NCBI GenBank assembly: GCA_016844955.1
Contig: JAERTH010000052.1
Coordinates: 16,835 to 80,834, forward strand
From: Fidelibacterota bacterium
GTDB taxonomy: Bacteria; Fidelibacterota; UBA8477; JABMPR01
DNA length: 64,000 nt
Reading direction: 5' to 3'
Positions within the stretch are counted from its first letter, which is position 1; the number at the start of each line of letters is the position of its first letter. The notes beneath the pieces were generated by a model that ran no database searches, had not been told where the DNA came from, and saw only the letters and a program-made list of their open reading frames with translations. This document shows positions 35,949-45,300 of this stretch, piece after piece. The translations under genes were made by a program, and so were the position numbers.

Positions 35949-36812
35949 CTACCTGGCCCCCAGGATGACCATAAACATGCTGGTCATCATAAATAGTGAG
36001 GCATATTTAAACAGACCAAAATTGATGCGCTCTGAAGCGTTGAACATACTCCCCATGGCCAAACCGGTGAGACCAACGGCCAGGACAATGATCAAGCGCA
36101 GATAACCAGTAGTTAAGTTCATGAGGATACCAGAAATAACTATACTAGCTGCAGACAAAAGACTTGAGACTGCAATCATCAACCGGGTTCTATTCACACC
36201 ATAGCTGGAGGGAAATGTCGGGATACCTGCAGAAGCATAATCCTCAGCATATTTAATACTAAAGGTCAAAATATGTGTCGGAATCCAGAACAGGATTCCA
36301 ATCATAAATAGCATTCCAACACCATCAACTGCACCGACACCCAATACACGGCCTGCCAGGATTGGCATTCCTCCGGAAATCCCTCCCCACAGGATAGACC
36401 ACGCTGTCCTGCGCTTAAGCCAGATAGTGTAAACGACAACATCGGTGAATAGTCCAGCAAAAATAACCAAGGCAAAAAGCCAGTTCAAATAGATCGCCCA
36501 AAGCAGGCCTAGAATAGAGAGACTCAAACCAATAATCCAGGCTTCACGGGAATCAATGACTCCTGCAGGCAGGGGGCGCCGCTTCGTACGATTCATCCGT
36601 GCGTCGATATCTCGATCCCAGACCATATTTAGAACAGTAGAGCCACTTACGGTGAGAAAAAGACTGCCTATTAGACTGAGCAAATCTCCAAGATTAAAGA
36701 TTGGACACCGCGCTGAAACATACCCGGCTACTCCAGTAAGGATGAGCAACCCGGTCTGCAGGCTCTTGATCAGGGGCCAGTACTGTTTCACCTTAGAGAA
36801 GATGGCAATCAT
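35949..36812 (-). CDS. ctaB: UbiA-family prenyltransferase, heme O synthase-like (copy 2)
   Basis: 287 residues, about eight helices. The first aspartate motif reads NMVWDRDIDARMNRTKRRPL, which matches the N-x3-DRDID-x-M-x-RT-x-x-RPL signature of protoheme IX farnesyltransferase (CtaB/CyoE). The second lies in KYAEDYASAGIPTFPSSYG, matching the EDY-x-x-AGIP element of the same family. The usual WTPPHFWALAI block is altered to WIPTHILTFSI. The enzyme adds a farnesyl group to protoheme to make heme O. It follows the SUMF1-like gene by 22 bp. It is strikingly similar to a second copy at 40.6 kb, so the two may serve different heme or membrane partners. Confidence 0.82.
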   Translation of the reverse strand: MIAIFSKVKQYWPLIKSLQTGLLILTGVAGYVSARCPIFNLGDLLSLIGSLFLTVSGSTVLNMVWDRDIDARMNRTKRRPLPAGVIDSREAWIIGLSLSILGLLWAIYLNWLFALVIFAGLFTDVVVYTIWLKRRTAWSILWGGISGGMPILAGRVLGVGAVDGVGMLFMIGILFWIPTHILTFSIKYAEDYASAGIPTFPSSYGVNRTRLMIAVSSLLSAASIVISGILMNLTTGYLRLIIVLAVGLTGLAMGSMFNASERINFGLFKYASLFMMTSMFMVILGAR

Positions 36813-36834
36813 TTAGACAATGCTCCTACAGTTG

Positions 36835-37767
36835 CTACTCTGCAGATGTTGTATCTGCTGGTGCACCGATTTCCCCGATGGGAGTTCGTGCACAACGAAA
36901 GCCAAGACTCATGCTTGAGTACTCGGGACCAGCGCTATTTCGCGGCCAAACCCGTAAGCTATATTCGTAGCTTTGATACGACCCGCCACGCATATAGCGG
37001 TAGTGAACTTTGGGGTGATCATCACCGGTCCACTGATACACATTGCCAGCCATGTCATATAGGCCATAAGGGGAAATACCCTCCATAGTCTGATACCCAT
37101 CATAGCTTCTCCCATTGTAGAATCCCACAGGAGTGGTTTTGACAACATCGCTAAACATTTTCTTGAATAGGTTATGGCTACTTACATAGTTGGCTTGATT
37201 ACGTTGAACAGTATTGCCCCATGGGTAATCATTGGTACCTGTTCCGCGGGCAGCTTTCTCCCATTCCATTTCAGTCGGCAGGCGATAGCCAAAAAAGTCT
37301 GCATATGCTTTTGCACCAAACCAGCTTACTTCAACCATGGGATGATTCTCATACCCACTTTTTGGACTGAATATGCCTTCTCCATAAGTCAATCGTAACC
37401 CGGGATTACCAAGAGGAACATGGGGATAATCTCCAGCAGGAATTTCCCATTCGTGTAGATAACCATCAAATGGATCGCCTGGGTGATAGCCCCAAACCGT
37501 ATCTCGTTCAATATAAATGCTCCCCTTCTCAAGGGCATCATTCAGATAATTTGAGTATTGACGGTTGGTCACATTGGTTACCATGATCTCATAATCGTAG
37601 TCGATATTCTTAACATGCTGATGTTGCCCGAAATAAAATTCACCAGCAGGAACCAAAGACCAGGTATTGGGATTCACGCCAGTCTCGACATATTCCATGG
37701 GCTTCTCTCCCAACAGGTTTACTGCCAGGAACAAGGATACAACCAGGATTATTTTAAAGGTTTTCAT
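36835..37767 (-). CDS. SUMF1/FGE-fold exported protein lacking the catalytic cysteines
   Basis: 310 residues with signal peptide (IILVVSLFLAVNLLGEKP). The FGE-sulfatase (formylglycine-generating enzyme) fold is seen in LVPAGEFYFGQ, VTNVTNRQYSNYLND, MVEVSWFGAKAYADFFGYRL, PTEMEWEKAARGT, YDMAGNVYQWTGDD and the end block YRYMRGGSYQSYEYSLRVWP...LGFRCART. True formylglycine-generating enzymes carry two cysteines in the block after RGGS; here the segment is SYQSYEYSLRVW with none, so this is not an FGE. The ATG overlaps the stop of the GHxH membrane protein gene by four bases. A structural or assembly role at the periplasmic face of the membrane complex is plausible (inference). Confidence 0.78.
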   Translation of the reverse strand: MKTFKIILVVSLFLAVNLLGEKPMEYVETGVNPNTWSLVPAGEFYFGQHQHVKNIDYDYEIMVTNVTNRQYSNYLNDALEKGSIYIERDTVWGYHPGDPFDGYLHEWEIPAGDYPHVPLGNPGLRLTYGEGIFSPKSGYENHPMVEVSWFGAKAYADFFGYRLPTEMEWEKAARGTGTNDYPWGNTVQRNQANYVSSHNLFKKMFSDVVKTTPVGFYNGRSYDGYQTMEGISPYGLYDMAGNVYQWTGDDHPKVHYRYMRGGSYQSYEYSLRVWPRNSAGPEYSSMSLGFRCARTPIGEIGAPADTTSAE

Positions 37768-39290
37768 ATTTCCATCTCCTTCTCAATCGCATCCCTGCCA
37801 GCCTGCGTCAATACACCCGTTCTCTCAAGATCTAGTTCAGGTGAGTCCGATTCTTTTTTCCAGAATCCTTCTGAGCTGAACAAATCTTTTAATCGCCAGA
37901 TCAATAATCCACCAACCAAAACCAGAATGATGCCAAGGCCAAAATCCATCAACAACATGGTCCAGTTCACAATGGAGGCTTGATCGTATTCTGAAACAAA
38001 TAAGCGTTTCATCGAAAAGATGGTAGCAGCTCCAAAAGCTATATCCGAACCGATTATTATGGTCCAACCTAACCATTTTCTGAGTTTGCCCTTGATTCCC
38101 CAGATATCGATATAGTACATGAGTATAATTGTGGCAATGATAGCTGAGAGAATGTGCCAATGACCGGTCAGCGTGATACGCTCTTCACGAGCAGGCCAAA
38201 CGCGAAATATTTCTTCCAGCTTAACGGCCATAAAAATGCCAACGCCACTAACGGTAAAATTCATGAAGACCATTTGCCAGAATGGTCCAAACTTGATAGG
38301 GTCATGGAACAGAGCCACCAATTTTTGACCAAAACCAGGGTTCTCAATTCCCTGCTCTGCGATTCTATCCCGGATGAGTTTACCCCATGAGTGAATCACC
38401 AGAAGCAAAGCAGCAAACATCACAAAAACGGACCCTACGTAGATAAAGGTGTGTGCCATTTTAGTCCAAACAACGGACCATACACCACCGGAAATCACGA
38501 TGGTTCCAAACATCATGGTGGGCATTGCAATTTTGTGCAACTTTCCCTTGAAATCCATCCAGCGTCCTACAATGAGGGTAATGGCAACTGCAATAAGGGT
38601 CAACATGATATGTAAGTGGCCAATTACTGCTTTCTGCAGCGCAGTTTTATCTGGATTCCGAATCAGGTCTTCAGCCAGAAATGTTTCGTGGCCATTGCTC
38701 CAGAACGATCCTGTAACAGCACCAAATCCAGCTGAAATGAGCATGGAAACAGCCATGATAAAAAAGGCCATTCGCTCCAGATCATACCCTGCTTTTGTAT
38801 GTGCATAGTCTTTGTTTTCCACGAGGAAATGCTTTCTCCACGGGTAGAGTGCAGCTGTCAGAAGTAAACCGGCAAAAAAGATCAGTGATTGTCCCACCAG
38901 GAATAAGCCATGATAAAAATAGTTGTGACCGAAATAACCAAACGCCAGACCAAAGATGGTTGTGGTGATCCAACCCACAGTGATGGTGTTATTGATATTG
39001 GCGCGCTGATGTCTGCGCATGGGAACGATGGAGGTAATCATATAAACTTCGATGGCCACTACGATCATCGCTATAACATGATAGAGCATGATGATACGGC
39101 CTGAACGTTCAACACTCTGCAGATCCATCCCCAATAAGTTGACTACAAAATCACGGACTCCCCACTCGACCATGGGTCCAGACAGCATACCCCAGATGGC
39201 TGTGATTACACTTATGGCAGTAATCCCCATCAAGATTAAGCCTTTGGTAGTTTGAAAGAAAAAATGGAACAGGTCTTTTATCTTCTTCAT
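37764..39290 (-). CDS. Polytopic membrane protein with duplicated GHxH motifs, possible heme protein
   Basis: 508 residues, about 12-13 helices. Histidines cluster in helices: His71 (MLYHVIAMI), His122/127 (GHNYFYHGL), His225/227 (GHLHIML), His280, His300 and His377/379 (GHWHILS). The GHxH motif is followed exactly 23 residues later by KGKL in both copies (248-251 and 400-403), which shows an internal duplication. GHxH in a helix recalls helix X of heme-copper oxidase subunit I, but the HH pair and the H-x3-Y copper motif of those enzymes are missing. Together with the adjacent heme O synthases this makes a heme-bearing respiratory or redox membrane protein likely, not proven. First gene of a five-gene operon. 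Confidence 0.7.
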   Translation of the reverse strand: MKKIKDLFHFFFQTTKGLILMGITAISVITAIWGMLSGPMVEWGVRDFVVNLLGMDLQSVERSGRIIMLYHVIAMIVVAIEVYMITSIVPMRRHQRANINNTITVGWITTTIFGLAFGYFGHNYFYHGLFLVGQSLIFFAGLLLTAALYPWRKHFLVENKDYAHTKAGYDLERMAFFIMAVSMLISAGFGAVTGSFWSNGHETFLAEDLIRNPDKTALQKAVIGHLHIMLTLIAVAITLIVGRWMDFKGKLHKIAMPTMMFGTIVISGGVWSVVWTKMAHTFIYVGSVFVMFAALLLVIHSWGKLIRDRIAEQGIENPGFGQKLVALFHDPIKFGPFWQMVFMNFTVSGVGIFMAVKLEEIFRVWPAREERITLTGHWHILSAIIATIILMYYIDIWGIKGKLRKWLGWTIIIGSDIAFGAATIFSMKRLFVSEYDQASIVNWTMLLMDFGLGIILVLVGGLLIWRLKDLFSSEGFWKKESDSPELDLERTGVLTQAGRDAIEKEMEI

Positions 39291-39482
39291 TGCTTTTTTC
39301 CCTGTTTACGTTGCATTTCTCGTCTTGGTGCTACTCTTATTAATGACAATTTGTATCTCGTTACGATATTTAATAGGCGCAACTATCGTGCCGCCAATAC
39401 AATTATTGCGGACTTTTTTGTCCGATTTTAAAAAGTAAAGTACCAGCAGCAGGATTCAACACAATTTTCTACAGCAATGCCA

Positions 39483-39510
39483 GGGACTCCGCGAGCAATC
39501 ACAGAGTCCC
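39483..39510 (-). terminator. Hairpin after the 339-residue membrane protein gene
   Basis: Stem GGGACTC/GAGTCCC with 14-nt loop, 22 nt after the stop at 39532. It separates the TetR-proximal transcription unit from the following operon. The 39291-39482 gap also holds CGGAC-TTTTTT-GTCCG at 39409-39424, which could be an operator or a small hairpin near the next promoter. Confidence 0.55.
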
Positions 39511-39531
39511 AGACAGTTGACTATTTATGTT

Positions 39532-40551
39532 TTACATATCTTCAGGTTTCAAATAGAAAGGCTTGAAGACTGGAAGCTGGAAGATGACGAACAAACCAAA
39601 GGACATAATTCCACCTACCAGCCATTCAAAGGAATGTCTGACAATATACCCATCCAAACCAATGAGAGCGGTGGCCAGGGCTGTGGCTAGAACGAGGTAG
39701 TATCCGATCTTTTTCTTGAGTGCCAGAAAAGGTATGGAAATGATCATCAGGGCTGAGGATAAGTAGTTCATGAATCCACCTAATAGCAGGGTGAGTGTAT
39801 TGGGATCATACACTGCTTCTGCTGTCTTGGTGATCTGACCAGAATCTATCTGTGCCTGGGATGTTTTTACCAGAGCCAAGGCATCATAGTGATCCAGGTT
39901 GGTGTAAAAATTACCCAGAGGATGCAGGGATGAGGTAAAGTCAAGATATTCAGGAATAAAGATGAAATAACGAACGCCGTGTTGGCCATTCATAAATACC
40001 ATTCCTGCAACAACACCAACAGCCGTATAGGGAATAATCTTGAGAAGTTTATTTTTAATAGTATCACCATCTGACAATAGCGTTATAAAATAAAAGATGA
40101 GGCCAAAGAGCATGACCGGGAGTACGGGTGGCGCAGGAAGATTATCAGGAGGAGGCAGTATTCCAGCGACTGGTCCATTAGAATAATCACTCACAACCAA
40201 TACCATCCACGGGATGAACATGGTCATTCCTGCGACAGAAGGGATAGCAAATATCCCCAGAAGACTACCACGAGCCCATTCTTCGCCATCATATACCTTT
40301 TTTGCAATCACCAGCGCAAAGGCACCACCAAGATAGAGCAGGACAAGCCAGGCGCCATAGGTGGCACCCAGGATAGGTACTGCAGGATAAAAATCAGGAT
40401 CAAAGGGAATCAAACGTTCCATTACATTTTCAAGTGCAAACTTGAGGGTTTTCATTCCCATAGTTGGTGCCAGATACATCATAAAGAGACCGGCGAGTAC
40501 CGCTGTCACTGCCAGAATCGTTCTCTGGAGTTGGGTGGTTTTGTTTAGCAT
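39532..40551 (-). CDS. Eight-helix membrane protein of unknown function in heme cluster
   Basis: 339 residues with about eight predicted helices and two larger loops. One loop is proline-rich (GILPPPDNLPAPPVLPVM); the other (residues about 200-260) is soluble and has HGVRYFIFIPEYLDF and LHPLGNFYTNLDHYDALAL. The last helix ends FQLPVFKPFYLKPEDM. A few loop histidines might bind a cofactor, but no motif is firm. It is translated 47 bp after the heme O synthase copy 1. I do not recognise the family. Its place in a TetR-controlled operon with a heme prenyltransferase suggests a membrane partner in the same complex. Confidence 0.7.
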   Translation of the reverse strand: MLNKTTQLQRTILAVTAVLAGLFMMYLAPTMGMKTLKFALENVMERLIPFDPDFYPAVPILGATYGAWLVLLYLGGAFALVIAKKVYDGEEWARGSLLGIFAIPSVAGMTMFIPWMVLVVSDYSNGPVAGILPPPDNLPAPPVLPVMLFGLIFYFITLLSDGDTIKNKLLKIIPYTAVGVVAGMVFMNGQHGVRYFIFIPEYLDFTSSLHPLGNFYTNLDHYDALALVKTSQAQIDSGQITKTAEAVYDPNTLTLLLGGFMNYLSSALMIISIPFLALKKKIGYYLVLATALATALIGLDGYIVRHSFEWLVGGIMSFGLFVIFQLPVFKPFYLKPEDM

Positions 40552-40598
40552 CAGGTTTTCCTCCTATTAAACTTGAATCTATTTATTCAAGTAGATTA

Positions 40599-41480
40599 CT
40601 AAAAAGCAGAAAGCGAGATAATGGACATAGCGCCCAGCATGTAAACCGAGGCATATTTGAACAGATAAAAGTCATGTTTTTCAGATGGCTTCAGAATGAT
40701 GAACCCAGCTAATACCAGGAGACCCACGGAAAGAATAGCCAGGAGCCTTAAATAGCCCCAGGATAAACCCAGAGAGTACAGGCCGATAGCAATGGCCACT
40801 GTAGCGCCAATACTTGAAATGGCAATGATCCAACGGGTATTCATAAAGCCATAGCTGTCAGCAAAGGTCGGAATACCGGCCCTACGGTAGTCATCAAAAT
40901 TTTTAATATTGAAGGTCATAATGTGGGTGGGAATCCAGAGCAATACCGCCAACAAGAGCAATAAACCCAGGCCATCAATTGCACCAACAGCCAGAACTCG
41001 CCCTGCCAGAATAGGCATTCCACCCGATATTCCACCCCACACTATAGACCAGGGAGTTCTTCGTTTGAGCCACATGGTATAAACAACTACATCAATGAAA
41101 AGACCACCGCCAACGACCAGGGCATATAGGGGATCCAGCCAGAAGGCAAGTCCAAGACCTATTATTGAGATGGCAAGACCGAGGAACAGCGCGGATTGAA
41201 CTTTGATAGCACCACTCACCAGGGGACGGTGACTGGTACGCTCCATTCTTGAGTCAATGTCCCGATCCCAGACCATATTCAGCACAGTGCTACCAGCAAT
41301 GGCCAGGAAAAGGCTGATCACCATACCCATGAATTGAACGACGTGATCAACAGGACACAGAACGCTGGTGTACCCTGCGATTCCAGTAAATAGCAAGAGG
41401 CCTGTTTGTAAGGTCTTTATCAGGGACAAATAGTTGCCACCTGTGCTTCTGATGCTTTCCGCTTGTTTTTCACCGATCAT
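40599..41480 (-). CDS. ctaB: UbiA-family prenyltransferase, heme O synthase-like (copy 1)
   Basis: 293 residues, about eight helices. The signature reads NMVWDRDIDSRMERTSHRPL, the CtaB/CyoE motif, with the second element FDDYRRAGIPTFADSYG and the altered block WIPTHIMTFNI. It is clearly a paralogue of the copy at 35.9 kb (shared PILAGRVLxVGAxDG and GGISGGMPILAGR blocks). Likely product is heme O by farnesylation of protoheme in the inner membrane. First gene of the unit downstream of the TetR regulator; a TetR-type operator (41513-41536) lies just upstream of its start. Confidence 0.82.
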   Translation of the reverse strand: MIGEKQAESIRSTGGNYLSLIKTLQTGLLLFTGIAGYTSVLCPVDHVVQFMGMVISLFLAIAGSTVLNMVWDRDIDSRMERTSHRPLVSGAIKVQSALFLGLAISIIGLGLAFWLDPLYALVVGGGLFIDVVVYTMWLKRRTPWSIVWGGISGGMPILAGRVLAVGAIDGLGLLLLLAVLLWIPTHIMTFNIKNFDDYRRAGIPTFADSYGFMNTRWIIAISSIGATVAIAIGLYSLGLSWGYLRLLAILSVGLLVLAGFIILKPSEKHDFYLFKYASVYMLGAMSIISLSAF

Positions 41481-41512
41481 AGAGAGGGTTCGCTTTCATG
41501 ATTCATTGTTAT

Positions 41513-41536
41513 GTATGTTGATACTAACTAACATAC
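41513..41536. promoter_or_regulatory. Putative TetR operator at the prenyltransferase promoter
   Basis: Inverted repeat GTATGTT / AACATAC with 10-nt centre. It shares CTAACTAACAT (41524-41534) with a second site just upstream of the tetR gene (42158-42168). It lies between the tetR stop and the prenyltransferase start. Confidence 0.6.
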
Positions 41537-41550
41537 AAATTCAAAAAAAA

Positions 41551-42138
41551 CTAAAAGAGTAGTTTTGCCACAGTACCCTTCAGACTGGCACCACGTTCGA
41601 CCAGATTATAGCTAAAGCCTTTTAGTCTCCAGGACGTGACCATAAAGCGCATGCTGCCCAGAAGAATGAGCGCAACATCTTCAGTGGACAAGTCGTTTGA
41701 AATCAGGCCATCACCCTGGGCAGAACTTACAAATTTTGAGACCACTGCTATCCGGCGATCCATCAAGGCGTTCACACTTTTGGCCAGTTTCGAATCATAC
41801 TGAAATATTTCTTCAGAGAAAATTACGGCTGCTGTAGCAGGGTTGTTCTGAAAATAGCGTAGATGACTGTCAATAAAGGCATTCATGCGGACTGGAATGG
41901 GTTTGATACTGCTAACTTCTTCAAAAACAGAATCAAAATGATCATTGAAATGTTTTATAATGGCGCACAGGATATCTTGTTTACTTTTAAAATGACGGTA
42001 GATAGCCTGTTCAGAAATTCTCACCTTTTGAGAGATATTCTTAATTGTGAGGTTTTGAATCCCCCCCTCTTTCACAAGATTAAGGGATTCGTTGAGAATT
42101 TGTTTCTGGCGGGTTTTGGTGTCTAACCTGTTCATCAT
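41551..42138 (-). CDS. TetR-family transcriptional regulator
   Basis: 195 residues. N-terminal helix-turn-helix TIKNISQKVRISEQAIYRHF followed by KSKQDILCAIIKHF is the TetR signature. The C-terminal ligand domain (about 60-195) is variable, as usual. It starts at ATG 42138 (or 42135). Identical half-sites flank the gene: one dyad in its own promoter and one before the following heme O synthase gene, so it probably represses itself and the membrane/heme operon. The inducer is unknown. Cytoplasmic. Confidence 0.9.
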   Translation of the reverse strand: MMNRLDTKTRQKQILNESLNLVKEGGIQNLTIKNISQKVRISEQAIYRHFKSKQDILCAIIKHFNDHFDSVFEEVSSIKPIPVRMNAFIDSHLRYFQNNPATAAVIFSEEIFQYDSKLAKSVNALMDRRIAVVSKFVSSAQGDGLISNDLSTEDVALILLGSMRFMVTSWRLKGFSYNLVERGASLKGTVAKLLF

Positions 42139-42146
42139 AATATGCG

Positions 42147-42168
42147 GTTAGTTTATGCTAACTAACAT
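42147..42168. promoter_or_regulatory. Putative TetR autoregulatory operator
   Basis: GTTAGT/ACTAAC inverted repeat (42147-42152 and 42161-42166) that runs into CTAACTAACAT, also present before the prenyltransferase gene. It sits 8 bp upstream of the tetR start. Confidence 0.6.
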
Positions 42169-42298
42169 TGTGTTGCAAGGATTATTTGTTATTGTTTTGT
42201 ATCAATACATCGGGTTGGAATTTTTGGTCAAATTGAAGTTCTTTTGAATATGATATGGGAGATCTGCTCACTTAAACATCTCGGCCAGCCCTCCCCCA

Positions 42299-42332
42299 AG
42301 AGCGGCACAGGATCGCGATCCTGTGCCGCTCT
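42299..42332 (-). terminator. 34-bp perfect palindrome after the giant gene
   Basis: AGAGCGGCACAGGATCG and its exact reverse complement are directly abutted, 15 nt after the stop at 42347. This gives a 15-bp or longer stem with a CGCG loop on RNA. No T-run follows. Most likely a terminator or processing hairpin for a very long mRNA. Confidence 0.6.
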
Positions 42333-42346
42333 ACTCCCCTGCCTCC

Positions 42347-45300
42347 TTACTCAAGCTTTAGAATCTTCTGGGTGCTTCTCAGCTGTTTGCCACTCTCATG
42401 CGCACGCATGCTACATGAAATCAAGTATATTCCACTGGCAACAGGTTTCCCCTGAGCATTTTTACCGGTCCACAGTAATTGATGTCTTCCGGCCTGCATA
42501 TGCCCATTGGCCAGCTTTACCACTTCCCTGCCCCTGATATCATAGATAACCAAATGGATTTCGGCCTGTTCTGGAAGTGCTAATGGGATGGTAATCTGGG
42601 GATTGAATGGATTGGGATAGAGCATTCCCAACGAGAATTCCTCAGGAATCCGGTCCCACTCAGTTAAATCCAAACTGATGCTAATCGAATCCAGCAGAGT
42701 CAGTTCACCCTGATAGTCGACATCATAGAGGAAATATGTGTACTCCTTATCCAGCTGAAGATCATCATCGATGAATGCATACGCACTGGATTCATTGGTG
42801 CTTCCCTGGCCCCCCAAGCCCTCATGTGTTAGATATGAAGCAATTTCATGTCGCCCTTCGATTAGCTCAGGGTGACGATTATCGGGGATCCTTCTTTCCA
42901 GGATGAACCCCAGATTCTCGATTTCACTATCTGTGACCCAATTCAAACTGATGGTTTTTAATTCCTGTTTGGCGCTGAATTCACTCAGTTCAACAGGTAG
43001 GCTAGTATCCCCCCCCTCAGTCCCAACAGAATATTCACTAAAACTGCCATTATTGAGTTTGGTGAAGGTCCGATTTACTGTATCGTGTATAAAGTCCGCT
43101 GTTACATCAATCCATTCAGAACCCGGGCCAGCGCGTTTGATCAGATGCGCCTGACCTGCATCCACCACTCCTTCCAACTGGCTGTAATCGAATACCAGAT
43201 TGGCGGTAATGCTCCCTACCGCATGGATACCCCAGATGACATCAGCGCGTCGGCTGATATTTTCAGGCCAGGTACCCACGTCAGCTACATTGAATGAGCC
43301 GCCACCAGAAATGGCTGTGTAGAGATTCAAGAAATTGCCTTGATCCGGAAGACTGGTAATTTCAACCAGGCATCTTTGCCCAAAATTTCCAAGATACGTG
43401 GGAATGGTTGTAGCCAGACAGGCTCCTCCATCTCCCATAGGTACTCCAGAACGATTCCAGACACTGTTCACATCACTGTTTATCAGCGTTCCATGAGACT
43501 CATTTTTCGCATCTGTTAATGTTGTGGTTCCAGCGACACCATCACAATTATAGTAAGCTATCAAATTTATGTGCGTGGCTGGGATCAATTTGCTGCACAT
43601 GTTGGCGGCAATTTGGTTTTGGCTTCGAGCGACATTCCAAACCCGAACCTCATCCATACAGCCATCCAGGAATTCACCTGTTCCGTTAATACTACCCAGA
43701 TAGGGTTGAACACCATCAAAAACAGGCAAGTTGACATTCGCACTATTCCTGCTGGCTACCAATACCCCGTCCAGATAGCTTCGAAATCCATCTGTTGTAT
43801 TGCTTTCCCAGGTCATGGCCAGATGATGCCAGTTACCATCCTCGACTACGTTTTGGTCTCCAACAGAGACTCCACCAGTCCCACCATCGGTTGAAATGAT
43901 ATGCACCGGCGTGTTGATTTCCCAACCAGCAACGATATAACCACTTCCATCCTGCAACCTGAATGGGGATTGGAGCTGCGAGCCCTTAAACCAGTATTCT
44001 ACAGTAATAGCACTACCTCCACTAAGTGTGTTGCCAACTTCAGCAGGCAATGCTACACAATCGTTAACACCGTCAAATGTCAAAGCTAGCCCCGAGCCCA
44101 AAATAGCGGGAAAGCGTGTACGAGGATTTGCAGCTACAGGTGCAGTTAAATAGCGGATATTGCTTTCCGCTTCATTGTACTCAAGCACAGCGAAACGATA
44201 GATAGAACTTGCACCTATATTGCTAACTGTGGTGTTTGATCCTATACCATCATACACACAAAACCATCCGCTATTACCTACTTGACTACCCGAGCCAAAT
44301 ATGTTTGAAGCAACATAGGTGACATCATCTACAGGTGCAGGTCTACCAACACCATCCTGTTTTACAAAAACTGCTCGTTTCTCACCACTTCCGTTGGTCC
44401 ATGAGAGGGTCAACTGATCTGATTCCATATTGGAGAAAATCAGATTACTTGCCGGCGTAACTGGAGGAGGCAAATAATAGAAGCTGTTGCCCATGGCAAA
44501 AGAGCTAGCTTTATATCCATTGTCAATCGCTTGAACACCCCAACAATACTGCCCTTCCTGCAACTCACTCATCGTGTATGCATTCAAGAGTTGTGTATTA
44601 CCCATAGCTACTATTCGTCGTTGCCCACTGCTCATATCCGCATGAGGTGCTAGATGTTCTGAACTGCTGGCAGTGCTACCGATATACAGATTATAGGTGA
44701 GTGCATTTTGTGCAGTTTGGGTATCTGTGGATTTATCCCAGGAGAAATCAACTTCGGCACTACTGGTCACCGACAAATTGTCCGGGACTTCGGGTGCAGT
44801 ATTGGCAACCGGGGATTCATTCCGATAAAGTTTGGTAATCCTTTCAGAGCCATTGTTCCCCGCCAATAGAATATCCAGATCATTATCGTTGTCATAATCG
44901 CACCATATTGCTGACCCATCGTGAATGCCCTCCATGGTGGCTCCAGTCATTTCACGAAAGATATTATCACCGTCATATCGATACACTTTTGTGCAGAAGG
45001 TGCTGGTACGATAATCTCCAGCCAATAAAATATCCAGATCGCCATCGTTGTCATAGTCTCCCCAGCGGGCAGAAGATGCATCGGTTCCGGACAAGATGGT
45101 CTCGCTCAACGCCGAAAAAGTGCTATTGCCATTGTTCCGGTAGACTTTGGTATCATAACCCCCCGTTATCAGCAGATCCAGATACCCATCACAATCATAG
45201 TCACCCCACCTTGACTCCCGGGCAGATGTCAAGAGCCCATTTCCTGACAGGTTACTGAAGGTGTTGTCGCCATTATTTCTGTAGATACAGCTATTGAGCA

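Noticed and set aside
36835..37767. Formylglycine-generating enzyme for a sulfatase
   Set aside because: The catalytic cysteines are absent and no sulfatase gene is nearby.
42244..42537. Plus-strand frame across the end of the giant gene
   Set aside because: Contains the 34-bp palindrome and is antisense to the T9SS sorting domain.
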